NCBI RefSeq assembly: GCF_003112535.1 | Contig: NZ_BEWA01000005.1 | Location: 106,024-170,023 of the forward strand | Reading direction: 5' to 3' | Length of the DNA: 64,000 nt | From: Streptomyces rishiriensis | Lineage (GTDB): Bacteria; Actinomycetota; Actinomycetes; Streptomycetales; Streptomycetaceae | Shown: piece by piece, positions 25,459-33,064 of the stretch | Layout of the letters: every line of letters begins with the position of its first letter | Numbering within the stretch: the first letter of the stretch is position 1 | Notes under the pieces: generated by a model | Told to the model about the DNA's origin: nothing | What the model saw: only the letters and a program-made list of their open reading frames with translations | The model's database searches: none | Program-made: the position numbers and the translations under genes

Positions 25459-26247
25459 TTAGATGAACTTCTGGCCCGCGAGGAACTCGGCGAGCTGCTT
25501 GCCGCCCTCGCCCTCGTCCTTGACGATCGTGCCCGCGGTGCGGGCGGGACGCTCGGTCGCGGAGTCGACCTTGGTCCACGCACCCTCCAGGCCGACCTCC
25601 CCGGCCTCCAGGTCCAGGTCCGACAGGTCCCAGGACTCCACCGGCTTCTTCTTGGCGGCCATGATGCCCTTGAAGGACGGGTAACGCGCCTCGCCGGACT
25701 GGTCGGTGACCGACACGACGGCCGGCAGGGAGGCCTCCAGGTTCTCGGAGGCGGCGTCGCCGTCGCGGCGGCCCTTGACCGTGCCGTTCTCGACCGAGAC
25801 CTCGGAGAGCAGGGTGACCTGCGGGACGCCCAGGCGCTCGGCCAGCAGGGCCGGGACGACGCCCATGGTGCCGTCGGTGGAGGCGAGACCGGAGATGACC
25901 AGGTCGTAGCCGGCCTTCTCGATCGCCTTGGCGAGCACCAGGGAGGTGCCGATGACGTCGGTGCCGTGCAGGTCGTCGTCCTCGACGTGGATCGCCTTGT
26001 CGGCGCCCATGGAGAGAGCCTTGCGCAGCGCGTCCTTGGCGTCCTCGGGGCCCACCGTCAGGACGGTGATCTCCACGTCGTCGTCGGAGTTCTCGGAGAT
26101 CTGCAGCGCCTGCTCGACCGCGTACTCGTCGAGCTCGGAGAGCAGACCGTCCACGTCGTCCCGGTCGACGGTCAGGTCATCGGCGAAGTGCCGGTCGCCG
26201 GTGGCGTCGGGCACGTACTTCACAGTGACAACGATCCTCAAGCTCAC
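25459..26247 (-). CDS. etfB: Electron transfer flavoprotein subunit beta
   Basis: A 262-residue ETF beta subunit, start GTG 26247 with GGAGAG upstream. Features are IVVTVKYVPD at the N-terminus, the AMP-binding region GADKAIHVEDD, DLVISGLASTDGTMGVVPALLAERLG and the recognition-loop-like EARYPSFKGIMAAKKKP. It forms the heterodimer with EtfA encoded immediately downstream. The promoter region holds a TACT-N4-AGTA element discussed separately. Confidence 0.97.
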   Translation of the reverse strand: MSLRIVVTVKYVPDATGDRHFADDLTVDRDDVDGLLSELDEYAVEQALQISENSDDDVEITVLTVGPEDAKDALRKALSMGADKAIHVEDDDLHGTDVIGTSLVLAKAIEKAGYDLVISGLASTDGTMGVVPALLAERLGVPQVTLLSEVSVENGTVKGRRDGDAASENLEASLPAVVSVTDQSGEARYPSFKGIMAAKKKPVESWDLSDLDLEAGEVGLEGAWTKVDSATERPARTAGTIVKDEGEGGKQLAEFLAGQKFI

Positions 26248-26354
26248 GCCGGCTCTCCTACTGCATCGTCAGTTCTGGCTGCCTTCTTCCAGGCAGCATA
26301 GGCGTCTCAAGCGGCCGATCCCGGTTGGGGCGGCCCGCGCTCCGACCGAAATAT

Positions 26355-26400
26355 TACTCGCCAGTACACCCAGTTCGTTCCCGCTAAGCAAGCGCTTTGA
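26355..26400. promoter_or_regulatory. Candidate fatty-acid-type operators upstream of etfBA
   Basis: Two dyads lie in the 217-bp region upstream of etfB: TACTCGCCAGTA (26355-26366, TACT-N4-AGTA) and GCTAAGCAAGCGCTTTGA (26383-26400, with a central AAGCGCTT palindrome). Both shapes resemble TetR/FadR-type sites at beta-oxidation genes of actinobacteria. No binding evidence is available here. Confidence 0.4.
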
Positions 26401-26464
26401 ACTGTGACCTGTGCAACGCAGCGTAATCGGAACCCGACGACCGCGCAGGACAGCCGCCCAGTGA

Positions 26465-26974
26465 TCAATCCCGCAGAGCCGTGAAACGCCCCTGGTGGTA
26501 CAGCAGCGGACGGCCCGGGCCCGCCGGGTCGCCGAGGAGCACCTCGGCCAGCACGATGCGATGGTCCCCCGCGGGCACGCGCGCGACGACGCGGCACACC
26601 AGCCAGGCAAGCACGTCGTCCAGGACGGGAACCCCCTGCGGTCCCTCATGCCACACGGTCGGCGCGCCGAAGCGGTCGGCGCCGCTGCGGGCGAAGGTGG
26701 CGGCCAGCGCCTGCTGGTGCTCGCCGAGTATGTGGACGCCCACGTACTCCGCCCGCGACACCGCGGGCCAGCTGGAGGCCCCCGTGCCGATGCCGAAGGA
26801 GAGCATCGGGGGCTCCGCGGACACGGAACTGAGAGAGGTGGCGGTGAAACCGACCGGGCCGGTCTCGCCCGGGGCGGTGATCACGGCGACTCCGGCCGCG
26901 TGCCGCCTGAAGACGGAGCGCAGGAGATCGGGAGAGGCGACCCGGGGGAGACCGAGGTCGGGCGTGGCCGTCAT
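26465..26974 (-). CDS. Flavin reductase family protein
   Basis: A 169-residue FMN-binding split-barrel flavin reductase of the type that supplies reduced flavin to two-component monooxygenases: LRSVFRRHAAGVAVITAPG, GFTATSLSSVSAEPPMLSFGI, EYVGVHILGEHQQALAATFA and GDHRIVLAEVL are family landmarks. ATG at 26974 has AAGGAC upstream. A 26-codon leader-peptide gene starts 125 bp upstream on the same strand; such leaders typically precede sulfur-metabolism genes, suggesting this reductase serves sulfonate or other organosulfur oxidation (inference). No partner monooxygenase is in view. Confidence 0.9.
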   Translation of the reverse strand: MTATPDLGLPRVASPDLLRSVFRRHAAGVAVITAPGETGPVGFTATSLSSVSAEPPMLSFGIGTGASSWPAVSRAEYVGVHILGEHQQALAATFARSGADRFGAPTVWHEGPQGVPVLDDVLAWLVCRVVARVPAGDHRIVLAEVLLGDPAGPGRPLLYHQGRFTALRD

Positions 26975-27018
26975 GAAGTCGTCCTTCTGCGGGAAGTGGC
27001 GGGTCGGGCCGTGGGCGC

Positions 27019-27099
27019 TCAACGGACCGGACAGCGCGCGCTCGCGGTACGGAGCAGGTCCACGTGGACCCGTCCGTGGAGAAGGAGTTCCTCAGGCAT
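27019..27099 (-). CDS. Short leader peptide of the (R)HVDLxRxASAxCP type
   Basis: An open frame of 26 codons, too short for routine gene calling: MPEELLLHGR followed by VHVDLLRTASARCPVR. The core VDLLRTASARCP matches the conserved HVDLxRxASAxCP peptide that precedes many Streptomyces cysteine/sulfur genes and is annotated as a putative leader peptide. It ends 44 bp before the flavin reductase ATG. The conserved Cys codon near the end fits an attenuator or cysteine-sensing leader (established for the family as a hypothesis; here inference). No strong Shine-Dalgarno is visible. Confidence 0.72.
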   Translation of the reverse strand: MPEELLLHGRVHVDLLRTASARCPVR

Positions 27100-27182
27100 A
27101 CGGTCAGGCTGACGACGGCGGGCACGCACAGTCAAGTCCGTCCCGGCAACTGGGAGATGCCTCACCGTTCCCCGCCCGCAGG

Positions 27183-27596
27183 TCACACCGCCTCCCCCAG
27201 CGCCGCGATGACGTCGGCCCTGCGGGGCTGACCGGTGGCGCGCCGGACGATCCGGCCGTCGGCGTCCAGGACCAGCACGGTCGGCGTCTTGAGGATGTCG
27301 AGTTCACGGACGAGGTCCAGCCGCGCCTCGGCGTCGATCTCGATGTGGGCGACTCCGGGCACCACGCCGGCCACCTCGCCGAGCACCCTGCGGGTCGCCC
27401 GGCACGGCGCGCAGAAGGCGCTGGAGAACTGCACGAGCGTGGCCCGTTCGCCGAGTGCGCCGCCGAGCCGGTCCGCTCCCAGCCGCCTGCCGTCGTCCCG
27501 CCCGCGCACCCGCACTCTCCCGCTCCGCCGCCGATGCAGCACTCCGTAGACGCTCGCCGCCGCGAGCACCGCCACGCACACCATCAGTCCGGTCAT
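27183..27596 (-). CDS. Membrane-anchored thioredoxin-fold protein
   Basis: A 137-residue protein with a single N-terminal hydrophobic anchor (residues 2-20) and a basic linker, then a thioredoxin domain with active site FCAPC (C62, C65), the conserved IDAEARLDLVRELDI segment and the cis-proline TPTVLVLDADG. It probably acts at the membrane as a thiol-disulfide reductase. It is divergent from a DUF4395 gene; the pair is commonly adjacent in actinobacteria, which suggests a joint role, perhaps in sulfur or redox handling. Confidence 0.88.
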   Translation of the reverse strand: MTGLMVCVAVLAAASVYGVLHRRRSGRVRVRGRDDGRRLGADRLGGALGERATLVQFSSAFCAPCRATRRVLGEVAGVVPGVAHIEIDAEARLDLVRELDILKTPTVLVLDADGRIVRRATGQPRRADVIAALGEAV

Positions 27597-27626
27597 CGGC
27601 TGTTGCAGCGTTCACGAGACTGCAAA

Positions 27627-27646
27627 GATTCCCGGCCGCGGGAATC
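27627..27646. promoter_or_regulatory. Perfect dyad between thioredoxin and DUF4395 genes
   Basis: GATTCCCG-GCCG-CGGGAATC, an exact 8-4-8 inverted repeat, sits in the 75-bp divergent interval. Its central location makes it a likely operator controlling both genes. Confidence 0.5.
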
Positions 27647-27671
27647 CTGCCCGATGCGGAATGCTTGATTC

Positions 27672-28088
27672 ATGGACATCGACGCGAGGGGCCCGCGCTT
27701 CGGGGCCGCCGTGACGACCGTGGTGCTCGCGGTCGTTCTGATCACCGGGAACGCCTGGCTGCTGGCCTGGCAGACGCTGGCGTTCGCACTGGGCGCGGCG
27801 GGCGGCGTGGGACGTTCGCCGTACGGCTGGCTGTTCCGCCGTGCGGTACGGCCGCGGCTCGGGCCGCCGACCGCGTTCGAGGCCCCGGAGCCGCCGCGGT
27901 TCGCGCAGGCCGTGGGACTGCTGTTCGCGGGCCTCGGCCTCGTCGGCCTCACCCTGGGCCCCGGCTGGCTCGGCCTCGCGGCGACGGGAGCCGCGCTGGC
28001 CGCCGCGTTCCTCAATGCCGCCTTCGGGTACTGCCTCGGATGCGAGATGTACCTGCTCGTACGGCGCGTCGCGGTTCGGGTGGAGTAA
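27672..28088 (+). CDS. DUF4395 family membrane protein
   Basis: A 138-residue protein with three to four hydrophobic segments (about 14-40, 75-92, 95-115) and a C-terminal GYCLGCEMYLL motif whose CxxC pair is characteristic of DUF4395. The conserved cysteines and the neighbouring divergent thioredoxin point to a membrane thiol-redox or sulfur-carrier role, which is inference. ATG start at 27672 (MDIDARGPRFGAA). Confidence 0.85.
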   Translation: MDIDARGPRFGAAVTTVVLAVVLITGNAWLLAWQTLAFALGAAGGVGRSPYGWLFRRAVRPRLGPPTAFEAPEPPRFAQAVGLLFAGLGLVGLTLGPGWLGLAATGAALAAAFLNAAFGYCLGCEMYLLVRRVAVRVE

Positions 28089-28210
28089 AGGCCACTTAAA
28101 AGGCCGAGGTGGATCAAGGGGAGGGAAGTGACGAGGATCTCGCCGCCGCCGGGCACCAGGGCTGGCTCCCCGGCCGTTCTTCGGGCACGATCTGCGAGAT
28201 GCCGTAAACC

Positions 28211-28253
28211 TACGGCTGCGTAACTTTGCCGCCGGGAGGCATCCCCGGCAAAG
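28211..28253 (+). promoter_or_regulatory. Palindrome and leader stem-loop upstream of plsC
   Basis: TACGGCTGCGTA (28211-28222, a 4-4-4 dyad) is followed directly by a stem CTTTGCCG/CGGCAAAG (28224-28231 with 28246-28253) whose inner arms GGG/CCC can extend pairing. The hairpin ends 23 nt before the acyltransferase ATG, just ahead of AGAAGGAAGGG. It could be an operator plus a 5' leader structure. Confidence 0.45.
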
Positions 28254-28276
28254 AGAAGGAAGGGTTCGCCCCGCCC

Positions 28277-29005
28277 ATGGCAGAGCTTGTCTACCGCCCC
28301 GTCGTCGGCCTAGCCCAGACCTTGTTCAAGGCCTGGGACCTCAAGATCGACTGCAAGGGGTCGGAGAACATCCCGCGCTCAGGTGGTGCCGTGCTGGTGA
28401 GCAATCACATCAGCTACCTCGACTTCATCTTCGACGGTCTGGCCGCACTCCCGCAGAAACGTCTCGTTCGTTTCATGGCGAAGGAGTCCGTGTTCCGCCA
28501 CCGGATCTCGGGTCCGCTGATGCGCGGCATGAAGCACATCCCGGTGGACCGCAACCAGGGCGAGACGGCCTACGCGCACGCGCTGGAGTCGCTGCGCTCG
28601 GGCGAGATCGTCGGGGTCTTCCCCGAGGCCACCATCTCGCAGTCGTTCACGCTGAAGAGCTTCAAGTCGGGCGCGGCCCGCATGGCCCAGGAGGCGGGCG
28701 TCCCGCTGATCCCGGTGGCCCTGTGGGGTACGCAGCGCCTGTGGACCAAGGGCCACCCGCGCAACTTCAAGCGCAGCCACACCCCGATCACCATCCGCGT
28801 GGGCGAGGCCATGGAGGCCTCGCGCGACAAGTACGCGGGGGCCATCACCCGGCAGCTGCGCGAGCGTGTCCAGGAGCTGCTGGAGGCCGCCCAGCGCGCC
28901 TACCCCGTGCGCCCCAAGGACGCGAGCGACACCTGGTGGATGCCGGCCCACCTCGGCGGCACCGCGCCCACGCCGGAGCAGGTGCGCGAGGCCGAGGCGC
29001 GCTGA
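28277..29005 (+). CDS. plsC: 1-acyl-sn-glycerol-3-phosphate acyltransferase (PlsC family)
   Basis: A 242-residue acyltransferase. Motif I NHISYLD (NHx4D, catalytic His/Asp), the FPEAT motif III (VGVFPEATIS) and IPVALWGTQR are all present; there is an amphipathic rather than clearly membrane-spanning N-terminus. It should acylate lysophosphatidate to phosphatidate in phospholipid synthesis, at the inner face of the membrane. ATG at 28277 chosen (MAELVYRPV); the upstream in-frame ATG at 28226 lies within a predicted leader hairpin. Confidence 0.92.
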   Translation: MAELVYRPVVGLAQTLFKAWDLKIDCKGSENIPRSGGAVLVSNHISYLDFIFDGLAALPQKRLVRFMAKESVFRHRISGPLMRGMKHIPVDRNQGETAYAHALESLRSGEIVGVFPEATISQSFTLKSFKSGAARMAQEAGVPLIPVALWGTQRLWTKGHPRNFKRSHTPITIRVGEAMEASRDKYAGAITRQLRERVQELLEAAQRAYPVRPKDASDTWWMPAHLGGTAPTPEQVREAEAR

Positions 29006-29017
29006 CGTCCTCCTGGG

Positions 29018-29039
29018 CGCCCCCGGTCGGCCGGGGGCG
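29018..29039. terminator. Terminator between convergent plsC and transglutaminase genes
   Basis: A 9-bp perfect stem CGCCCCCGG/CCGGGGGCG (29018-29026 with 29031-29039) and a TCGG tetraloop, 12 bp after the plsC stop. Confidence 0.75.
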
Positions 29040-29076
29040 GGCCCGAGCGGGACGGGCCGCCCCGCGGGGCGCGTGC

Positions 29077-29670
29077 TCACAGCGCCGACGGCAGCGTGCG
29101 CCAGAGGGACGGACGGTCGCGGGCGGCCTTGAGCGCGCTCAGGACCGCCGGATGCGGCGCCGCGTACAGCACCGGGTGGTCCGACTCGCCCGCCGCGGGG
29201 TCGGGCACGAAGGCCAGGCGTTCGCCGGCCAGGGAGAACCGCGCGTCCACGCCCGGTTTGTTGCCGCGCGGGTCCTGGCGGTGCCAGGCCCCGCCGAAGC
29301 GCACGGCGACCAGTCCGTGCAGGGCGTGCCCGTCGCCCGCGTCGTGCGCGAACCGCTGGTAGCACAGCGCCGTCGGAATGTCCTCGGCCCGCAGCAGCGC
29401 GGCCAGGGCATGGGCCTTGGCGTGGCAGATGCCCGTCGCCTTCTCCAGCACGTCCGAGGCGCGCCAGGTCACGCGCGGGTCGCCGGCGTCCTGCGAGTGG
29501 GTGACGGCGTCGCGGACGTACTCGAACGCCAGCCTTGCATAGGCATACGAGTCCTCCGCCTTTCTCGCGAGCCGTGCCGCCGTGGCGCACACCAGCGGAT
29601 GGCGATGGTCGATGACCTCGTCGGCGGCCAGATACGCAGACAGGTCGGGGTTCTCCTGGATCAGCTCCAT
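29077..29670 (-). CDS. Transglutaminase-like domain protein
   Basis: A 197-residue protein of the transglutaminase/cysteine-protease superfamily: Cys in TGICHAKAHALAALLRA, His in GHALHGLVAVRF and Asp in WHRQDPRG form the expected triad order. Bacterial members of this size are generally cytosolic peptidase- or amidase-like enzymes of unknown substrate. ATG 29670 has no ribosome site, but a promoter (cGTTGACG... -10 TATGCT) ends 8 nt before it on the same strand, so translation is likely leaderless. Confidence 0.85.
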   Translation of the reverse strand: MELIQENPDLSAYLAADEVIDHRHPLVCATAARLARKAEDSYAYARLAFEYVRDAVTHSQDAGDPRVTWRASDVLEKATGICHAKAHALAALLRAEDIPTALCYQRFAHDAGDGHALHGLVAVRFGGAWHRQDPRGNKPGVDARFSLAGERLAFVPDPAAGESDHPVLYAAPHPAVLSALKAARDRPSLWRTLPSAL

Positions 29671-29678
29671 GAGCACGG

Positions 29679-29708
29679 AGCATAGGAAAACGATCACCCG
29701 AACGTCAA
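29679..29708 (-). promoter_or_regulatory. Promoter giving a probably leaderless mRNA
   Basis: On the minus strand, TTGACG (29708-29703), an 18-bp spacer and TATGCT (29684-29679) form a good vegetative-type promoter. The -10 ends only 8 nt before the ATG at 29670, so transcription should start at or next to the start codon. Confidence 0.6.
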
Positions 29709-29792
29709 TGACTTTTCAGGTGACCGTATACCTATGCAGTTACCTCTGCATCTCGCGCACCGGTTGCGCTGTCGCTCCGGCACGGCAGCGGT

Positions 29793-30863
29793 CTAGCGCG
29801 CCATCTCCTCCTTGACCGCCGCCACGAACGAATCCACGTCCTCCTCGGTCGTGTCGAACGCGCACATCCAGCGCACGACGCCCGCCGCCTCGTCCCAGAA
29901 ATAGAACCGGAACCGCTGCTGCAGGCGCTCGCTCACGTCGTGCGGAAGCCGGGCGAAGACGCCGTTGGCCTGCACCGGGTAAAGGATCTCCACGCCGTGC
30001 ACGGCGCGCACGCCCTCCGCCAGCCGCTGGGCCATCTCGTTGGCGTGACGGGCGTTGCGCAGCCACAGGTCCTTGGCGAGCAGTGCCTCCAACTGCACCG
30101 ACACGAAGCGCATCTTGGAGGCGAGCTGCATGGACAGCTTGCGCAGATGCTTCATGTGACTGACGGCGTCCCGGTTGATCACGACGACCGCCTCACCGAA
30201 GAGCGCGCCGTTCTTCGTCCCGCCGAGGGAGAGGATGTCGACGCCCACGGCGTTGGTGAACGCCCGCATCGGGACGTCCAGCGAGGCCGCCGCGTTGGAT
30301 ATCCGCGAGCCGTCCAGGTGGACCTTCATACCGCGCGCGTGGGCGTGGTCGCAGATCGCCCGGATCTCCTCCGGCGTGTAGAGCGTGCCGAGCTCCGTGC
30401 TCTGGGTGATCGAGACGGCCTGCGGCATCGCGCGGTGCTCGTCCTCCCACCCCCACGCCTGCCGGTCGATCAGCTCGGGCGTGAGCTTGCCGTCGGGCGT
30501 GGGGACGGTGAGCAGCTTCAGACCGCCCATGCGCTCGGGCGCGCCGCCTTCGTCCACGTTGATGTGGGCGCTCTCGGCGCAGATCACCGCGCCCCAGCGG
30601 TCGGTGACCGCCTGGAGCGCGACGACGTTCGCGCCGGTGCCGTTGAAGACCGGGAAGGCCTCCGCCGTCGACCCGAAGTGGCTGCGGACGATTCCCTGGA
30701 GGTTCTCGGTGTAGTCGTCCTCCCCGTACGCCACCTGATGGCCGCCGTTGGCCACGGCCAGGGCCGCCAGCACCTCCGGGTGCACCCCGGCGTAGTTGTC
30801 GCTGGCGAAGCCGCGGACCTCGGGGTCGTGATGGCGTCGGGCGTCGGTCTTCGGAGGGTTCAC
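29793..30863 (-). CDS. Low-specificity threonine aldolase family protein (PLP-dependent)
   Basis: A 356-residue fold-type I PLP enzyme of the beta-eliminating lyase/threonine aldolase family. The Schiff-base lysine is K217 in LSLGGTKNGALFGE; other landmarks are FASDNYAGVHPEVL, VFNGTGANVVAL, the PLP-stacking AESAHINVDE and HLDGSRISNAA. It would cleave L-threonine or related beta-hydroxy amino acids to glycine and an aldehyde. The GTG start at 30863 overlaps the SDR stop codon (GTGA), giving translational coupling; the operon is DUF6421-SDR-aldolase. Confidence 0.92.
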   Translation of the reverse strand: MNPPKTDARRHHDPEVRGFASDNYAGVHPEVLAALAVANGGHQVAYGEDDYTENLQGIVRSHFGSTAEAFPVFNGTGANVVALQAVTDRWGAVICAESAHINVDEGGAPERMGGLKLLTVPTPDGKLTPELIDRQAWGWEDEHRAMPQAVSITQSTELGTLYTPEEIRAICDHAHARGMKVHLDGSRISNAAASLDVPMRAFTNAVGVDILSLGGTKNGALFGEAVVVINRDAVSHMKHLRKLSMQLASKMRFVSVQLEALLAKDLWLRNARHANEMAQRLAEGVRAVHGVEILYPVQANGVFARLPHDVSERLQQRFRFYFWDEAAGVVRWMCAFDTTEEDVDSFVAAVKEEMAR

Positions 30864-31606
30864 GGCTGCTCGGTGAGCCACAGACGCTGTCCGTTCACTT
30901 CGGTGGCGGGCTTCTCCCAGACCCCGGCGATGGCCTCGGCCAGGTCCTTGACGTCCGTGAAACCCGCGAACTTCGCGTTGGGGCGGTCGGCGCGCATCGC
31001 CTCGTGCACCAGCGCCTTCACCACCAGGATCGCAGCCGCGGAGGTCGGGCCCTCGGCGCCCCCCGCCTTGCGGAAGGCGTCGGCGAGCGCCAGGGTCCAG
31101 GCCTCGGCGGCGGCCTTGGCGGCGGCGTACGCGGCGTTGCTCGCGGAGGGCTTCGTGGCGCCGGCGGCGCTGATCAGCACGTACCGGCCGCGCTCGCTGC
31201 GCTGGAGGCCCTCGAAGAAGGCGAGCGAGGTGTGCTGCACGGTCTTGATCAGCAACAGTTCCAGGAAGTCCCAGTCGTCCAGGCTGGTCTTGATGAACGT
31301 CTCGCTGCCGCGCCAGCCTCCGACGAGGTGGACCACGCCGTCGACGCGGCCGAAGTCCTTCTCGACGCGGAGCGCCCAGTCACGGGTCGAGTCCAGGTCG
31401 AGCAGGTCGACCGGCTCACCGATGACGCTGGCGCCCCCGGCCCCGTAGCGGGCCGCGTCGACGGCCTCCGCCAGACGCTCCGGGTCGTTGTCCGCGCCGA
31501 CGACGGTCGCGCCGGCCTCGGCAAGCCTGAGCAGTGCCGCCCGGCCCGCGGGTCCGCCCGCGCCGGCCACCGCGATCACCGCACCGCTGAGAGCCCCGTT
31601 CCCCAT
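30860..31606 (-). CDS. Short-chain dehydrogenase/reductase (SDR)
   Basis: A 248-residue SDR. The cofactor motif is AVAGAGGPAGRAALLRLAEAG (GxGGxxG variant), the acidic residue in VVGADND suggests NAD preference, LVGGWRG replaces the usual NNAG, and the catalytic Tyr/Lys are in NAAYAAAKAA. ATG 31606 follows AGGAGGCGAGG, a strong site, and was preferred to the in-frame GTG at 31651 that overlaps the DUF6421 stop. Substrate unknown; coupling to a threonine aldolase hints at a beta-hydroxy/keto amino-acid-type intermediate. Confidence 0.9.
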   Translation of the reverse strand: MGNGALSGAVIAVAGAGGPAGRAALLRLAEAGATVVGADNDPERLAEAVDAARYGAGGASVIGEPVDLLDLDSTRDWALRVEKDFGRVDGVVHLVGGWRGSETFIKTSLDDWDFLELLLIKTVQHTSLAFFEGLQRSERGRYVLISAAGATKPSASNAAYAAAKAAAEAWTLALADAFRKAGGAEGPTSAAAILVVKALVHEAMRADRPNAKFAGFTDVKDLAEAIAGVWEKPATEVNGQRLWLTEQP

Positions 31607-31647
31607 GTTCCTCGCCTCCTGAGCAGTGTTCTCGGTACGCAGGTCGC

Positions 31648-33045
31648 TCACGCGGCGATCCGCTCGGCGCTGTCCGCCGTGATGCCCCGGGTCGAGGCGA
31701 TCACGCTCTTCAGCTTCTTGGACAGTGCCTCAAAGAACATGCTCAGCGGAAACTCGTCCGGAAGCACGTCGTCCACGAGTTTGCGCGGCGGCTGGGTCAG
31801 GTCCAGGGCGTCGGGACCCTTGGCCCACTTGGAACCCGGGTGCGGTGCGAGGTAGGTCGAGACCAGCTCGTAGCCCGCGAACCAGTGGACGAGCTTGGGG
31901 CGGTCGATGCCGTCCCGGTAGAGCTGCTCGATGTCGGCGCAGAGCTGGTTGGTGACCTGCGGGGCGCGTTGCCAGTCGATGTGCAGCTTGTTGTCGGTCC
32001 AGCGGACGACGTCGTGCTTGTGCAGGTACGCGAAGAGCAGCTGCCCGCCGAGGCCGTCGTAGTTGCGCACGCGCTCACCGGTGACGGGGAAGCGGAACAT
32101 GCGGTCGAAGAGGACCGCGTACTGCACGTCACGGGCCTGCGGGACACCGTCGTCCTGCAGCTTCACGGCCTCCTTGAAGGCGGTGAGGTCGCAGCGCAGC
32201 TCCTCCAGGCCGTACATCCAGAACGGCTGACGCTGCTTGATCATGAACGGGTCGAACGGCAGGTCGCCGTGGCTGTGGGTGCGGTCGTGGACCATGTCCC
32301 AGAGCACGAAGGCCTCTTCGCAGCGCTTCTGGTCGTGGACCATGGCGGCGATGTCCTCGGGCAGCTCCAGGCCCAGCACGTCGACGGCGGCGTCGGTCAC
32401 ACGGCGGAAGCGCGCCGCCTCGCGGTCGCAGAAGATGCCGCCCCAGGAGAAACGTTCCGGCGCTTCGCGGACGGCGATGGTCTCCGGGAAGAGGACGGCC
32501 GAGTTGGTGTCGTAACCGGCCGTGAAGTCCTCGAAGGTGATGCCGCAGAACAGCGGGTTGTCGTAGCGGGTGCGCTCCAGCTCGGCCAGCCAGTCCGGCC
32601 AGACCATGCGCAGCACGACCGCCTCCAGGTTGCGGTCCGGGTTGCCGTTCTGCGTGTACATCGGGAAGACGACCAGGTGCTGCAGGCCGTCCGCGCGGTT
32701 CGCGGCGGGCTGGAAGGCCAGCAGCGAGTCGAGGAAGTCCGGCACCTCGAAGCCGCCGTCGGCCCAGACCCGCAGGTCCTTCGCCAGGGCGCGGTGGTAG
32801 TCGGCGTCGTGCGGGAGCAGCGGGGAGAGCTCCTCGACGGCCTCGATCACCCGCTGTACGGCGTGCTCGGCGTCCGTGCGCGCCGGCGCGCCCTCGGCCG
32901 TGAAGTCGATCGATCCGTCCTTCGCCTGCCAGGGCCGGATTCCCTCCACGGCATCCTTGAGCACGCGCCACGCCGGGTGCTCCACCACCCTGGGCGTCGG
33001 AGGCATCCGATCCTCCGTAGCTGCCTGCACAAGAATTTCCGTCAT
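31648..33045 (-). CDS. DUF6421 family protein
   Basis: A 465-residue cytosolic protein conserved in Streptomyces as DUF6421; function unknown. It lacks a signal peptide and membrane segments. A conserved-looking motif VLWDMVHDRTHSHGDLPFDPFMIKQR with several His/Asp residues could bind a metal, and RRVTDAAVDVLGLELPEDIAAMVHDQKRCEEAF precedes it. TGGAGGATGGGAC precedes the ATG at 33045. It is the first gene of an operon with an SDR and a threonine aldolase, so an enzymatic role in the same small-molecule pathway is likely. Confidence 0.82.
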   Translation of the reverse strand: MTEILVQAATEDRMPPTPRVVEHPAWRVLKDAVEGIRPWQAKDGSIDFTAEGAPARTDAEHAVQRVIEAVEELSPLLPHDADYHRALAKDLRVWADGGFEVPDFLDSLLAFQPAANRADGLQHLVVFPMYTQNGNPDRNLEAVVLRMVWPDWLAELERTRYDNPLFCGITFEDFTAGYDTNSAVLFPETIAVREAPERFSWGGIFCDREAARFRRVTDAAVDVLGLELPEDIAAMVHDQKRCEEAFVLWDMVHDRTHSHGDLPFDPFMIKQRQPFWMYGLEELRCDLTAFKEAVKLQDDGVPQARDVQYAVLFDRMFRFPVTGERVRNYDGLGGQLLFAYLHKHDVVRWTDNKLHIDWQRAPQVTNQLCADIEQLYRDGIDRPKLVHWFAGYELVSTYLAPHPGSKWAKGPDALDLTQPPRKLVDDVLPDEFPLSMFFEALSKKLKSVIASTRGITADSAERIAA

Positions 33046-33064
33046 GTCCCATCCTCCACTGGAG

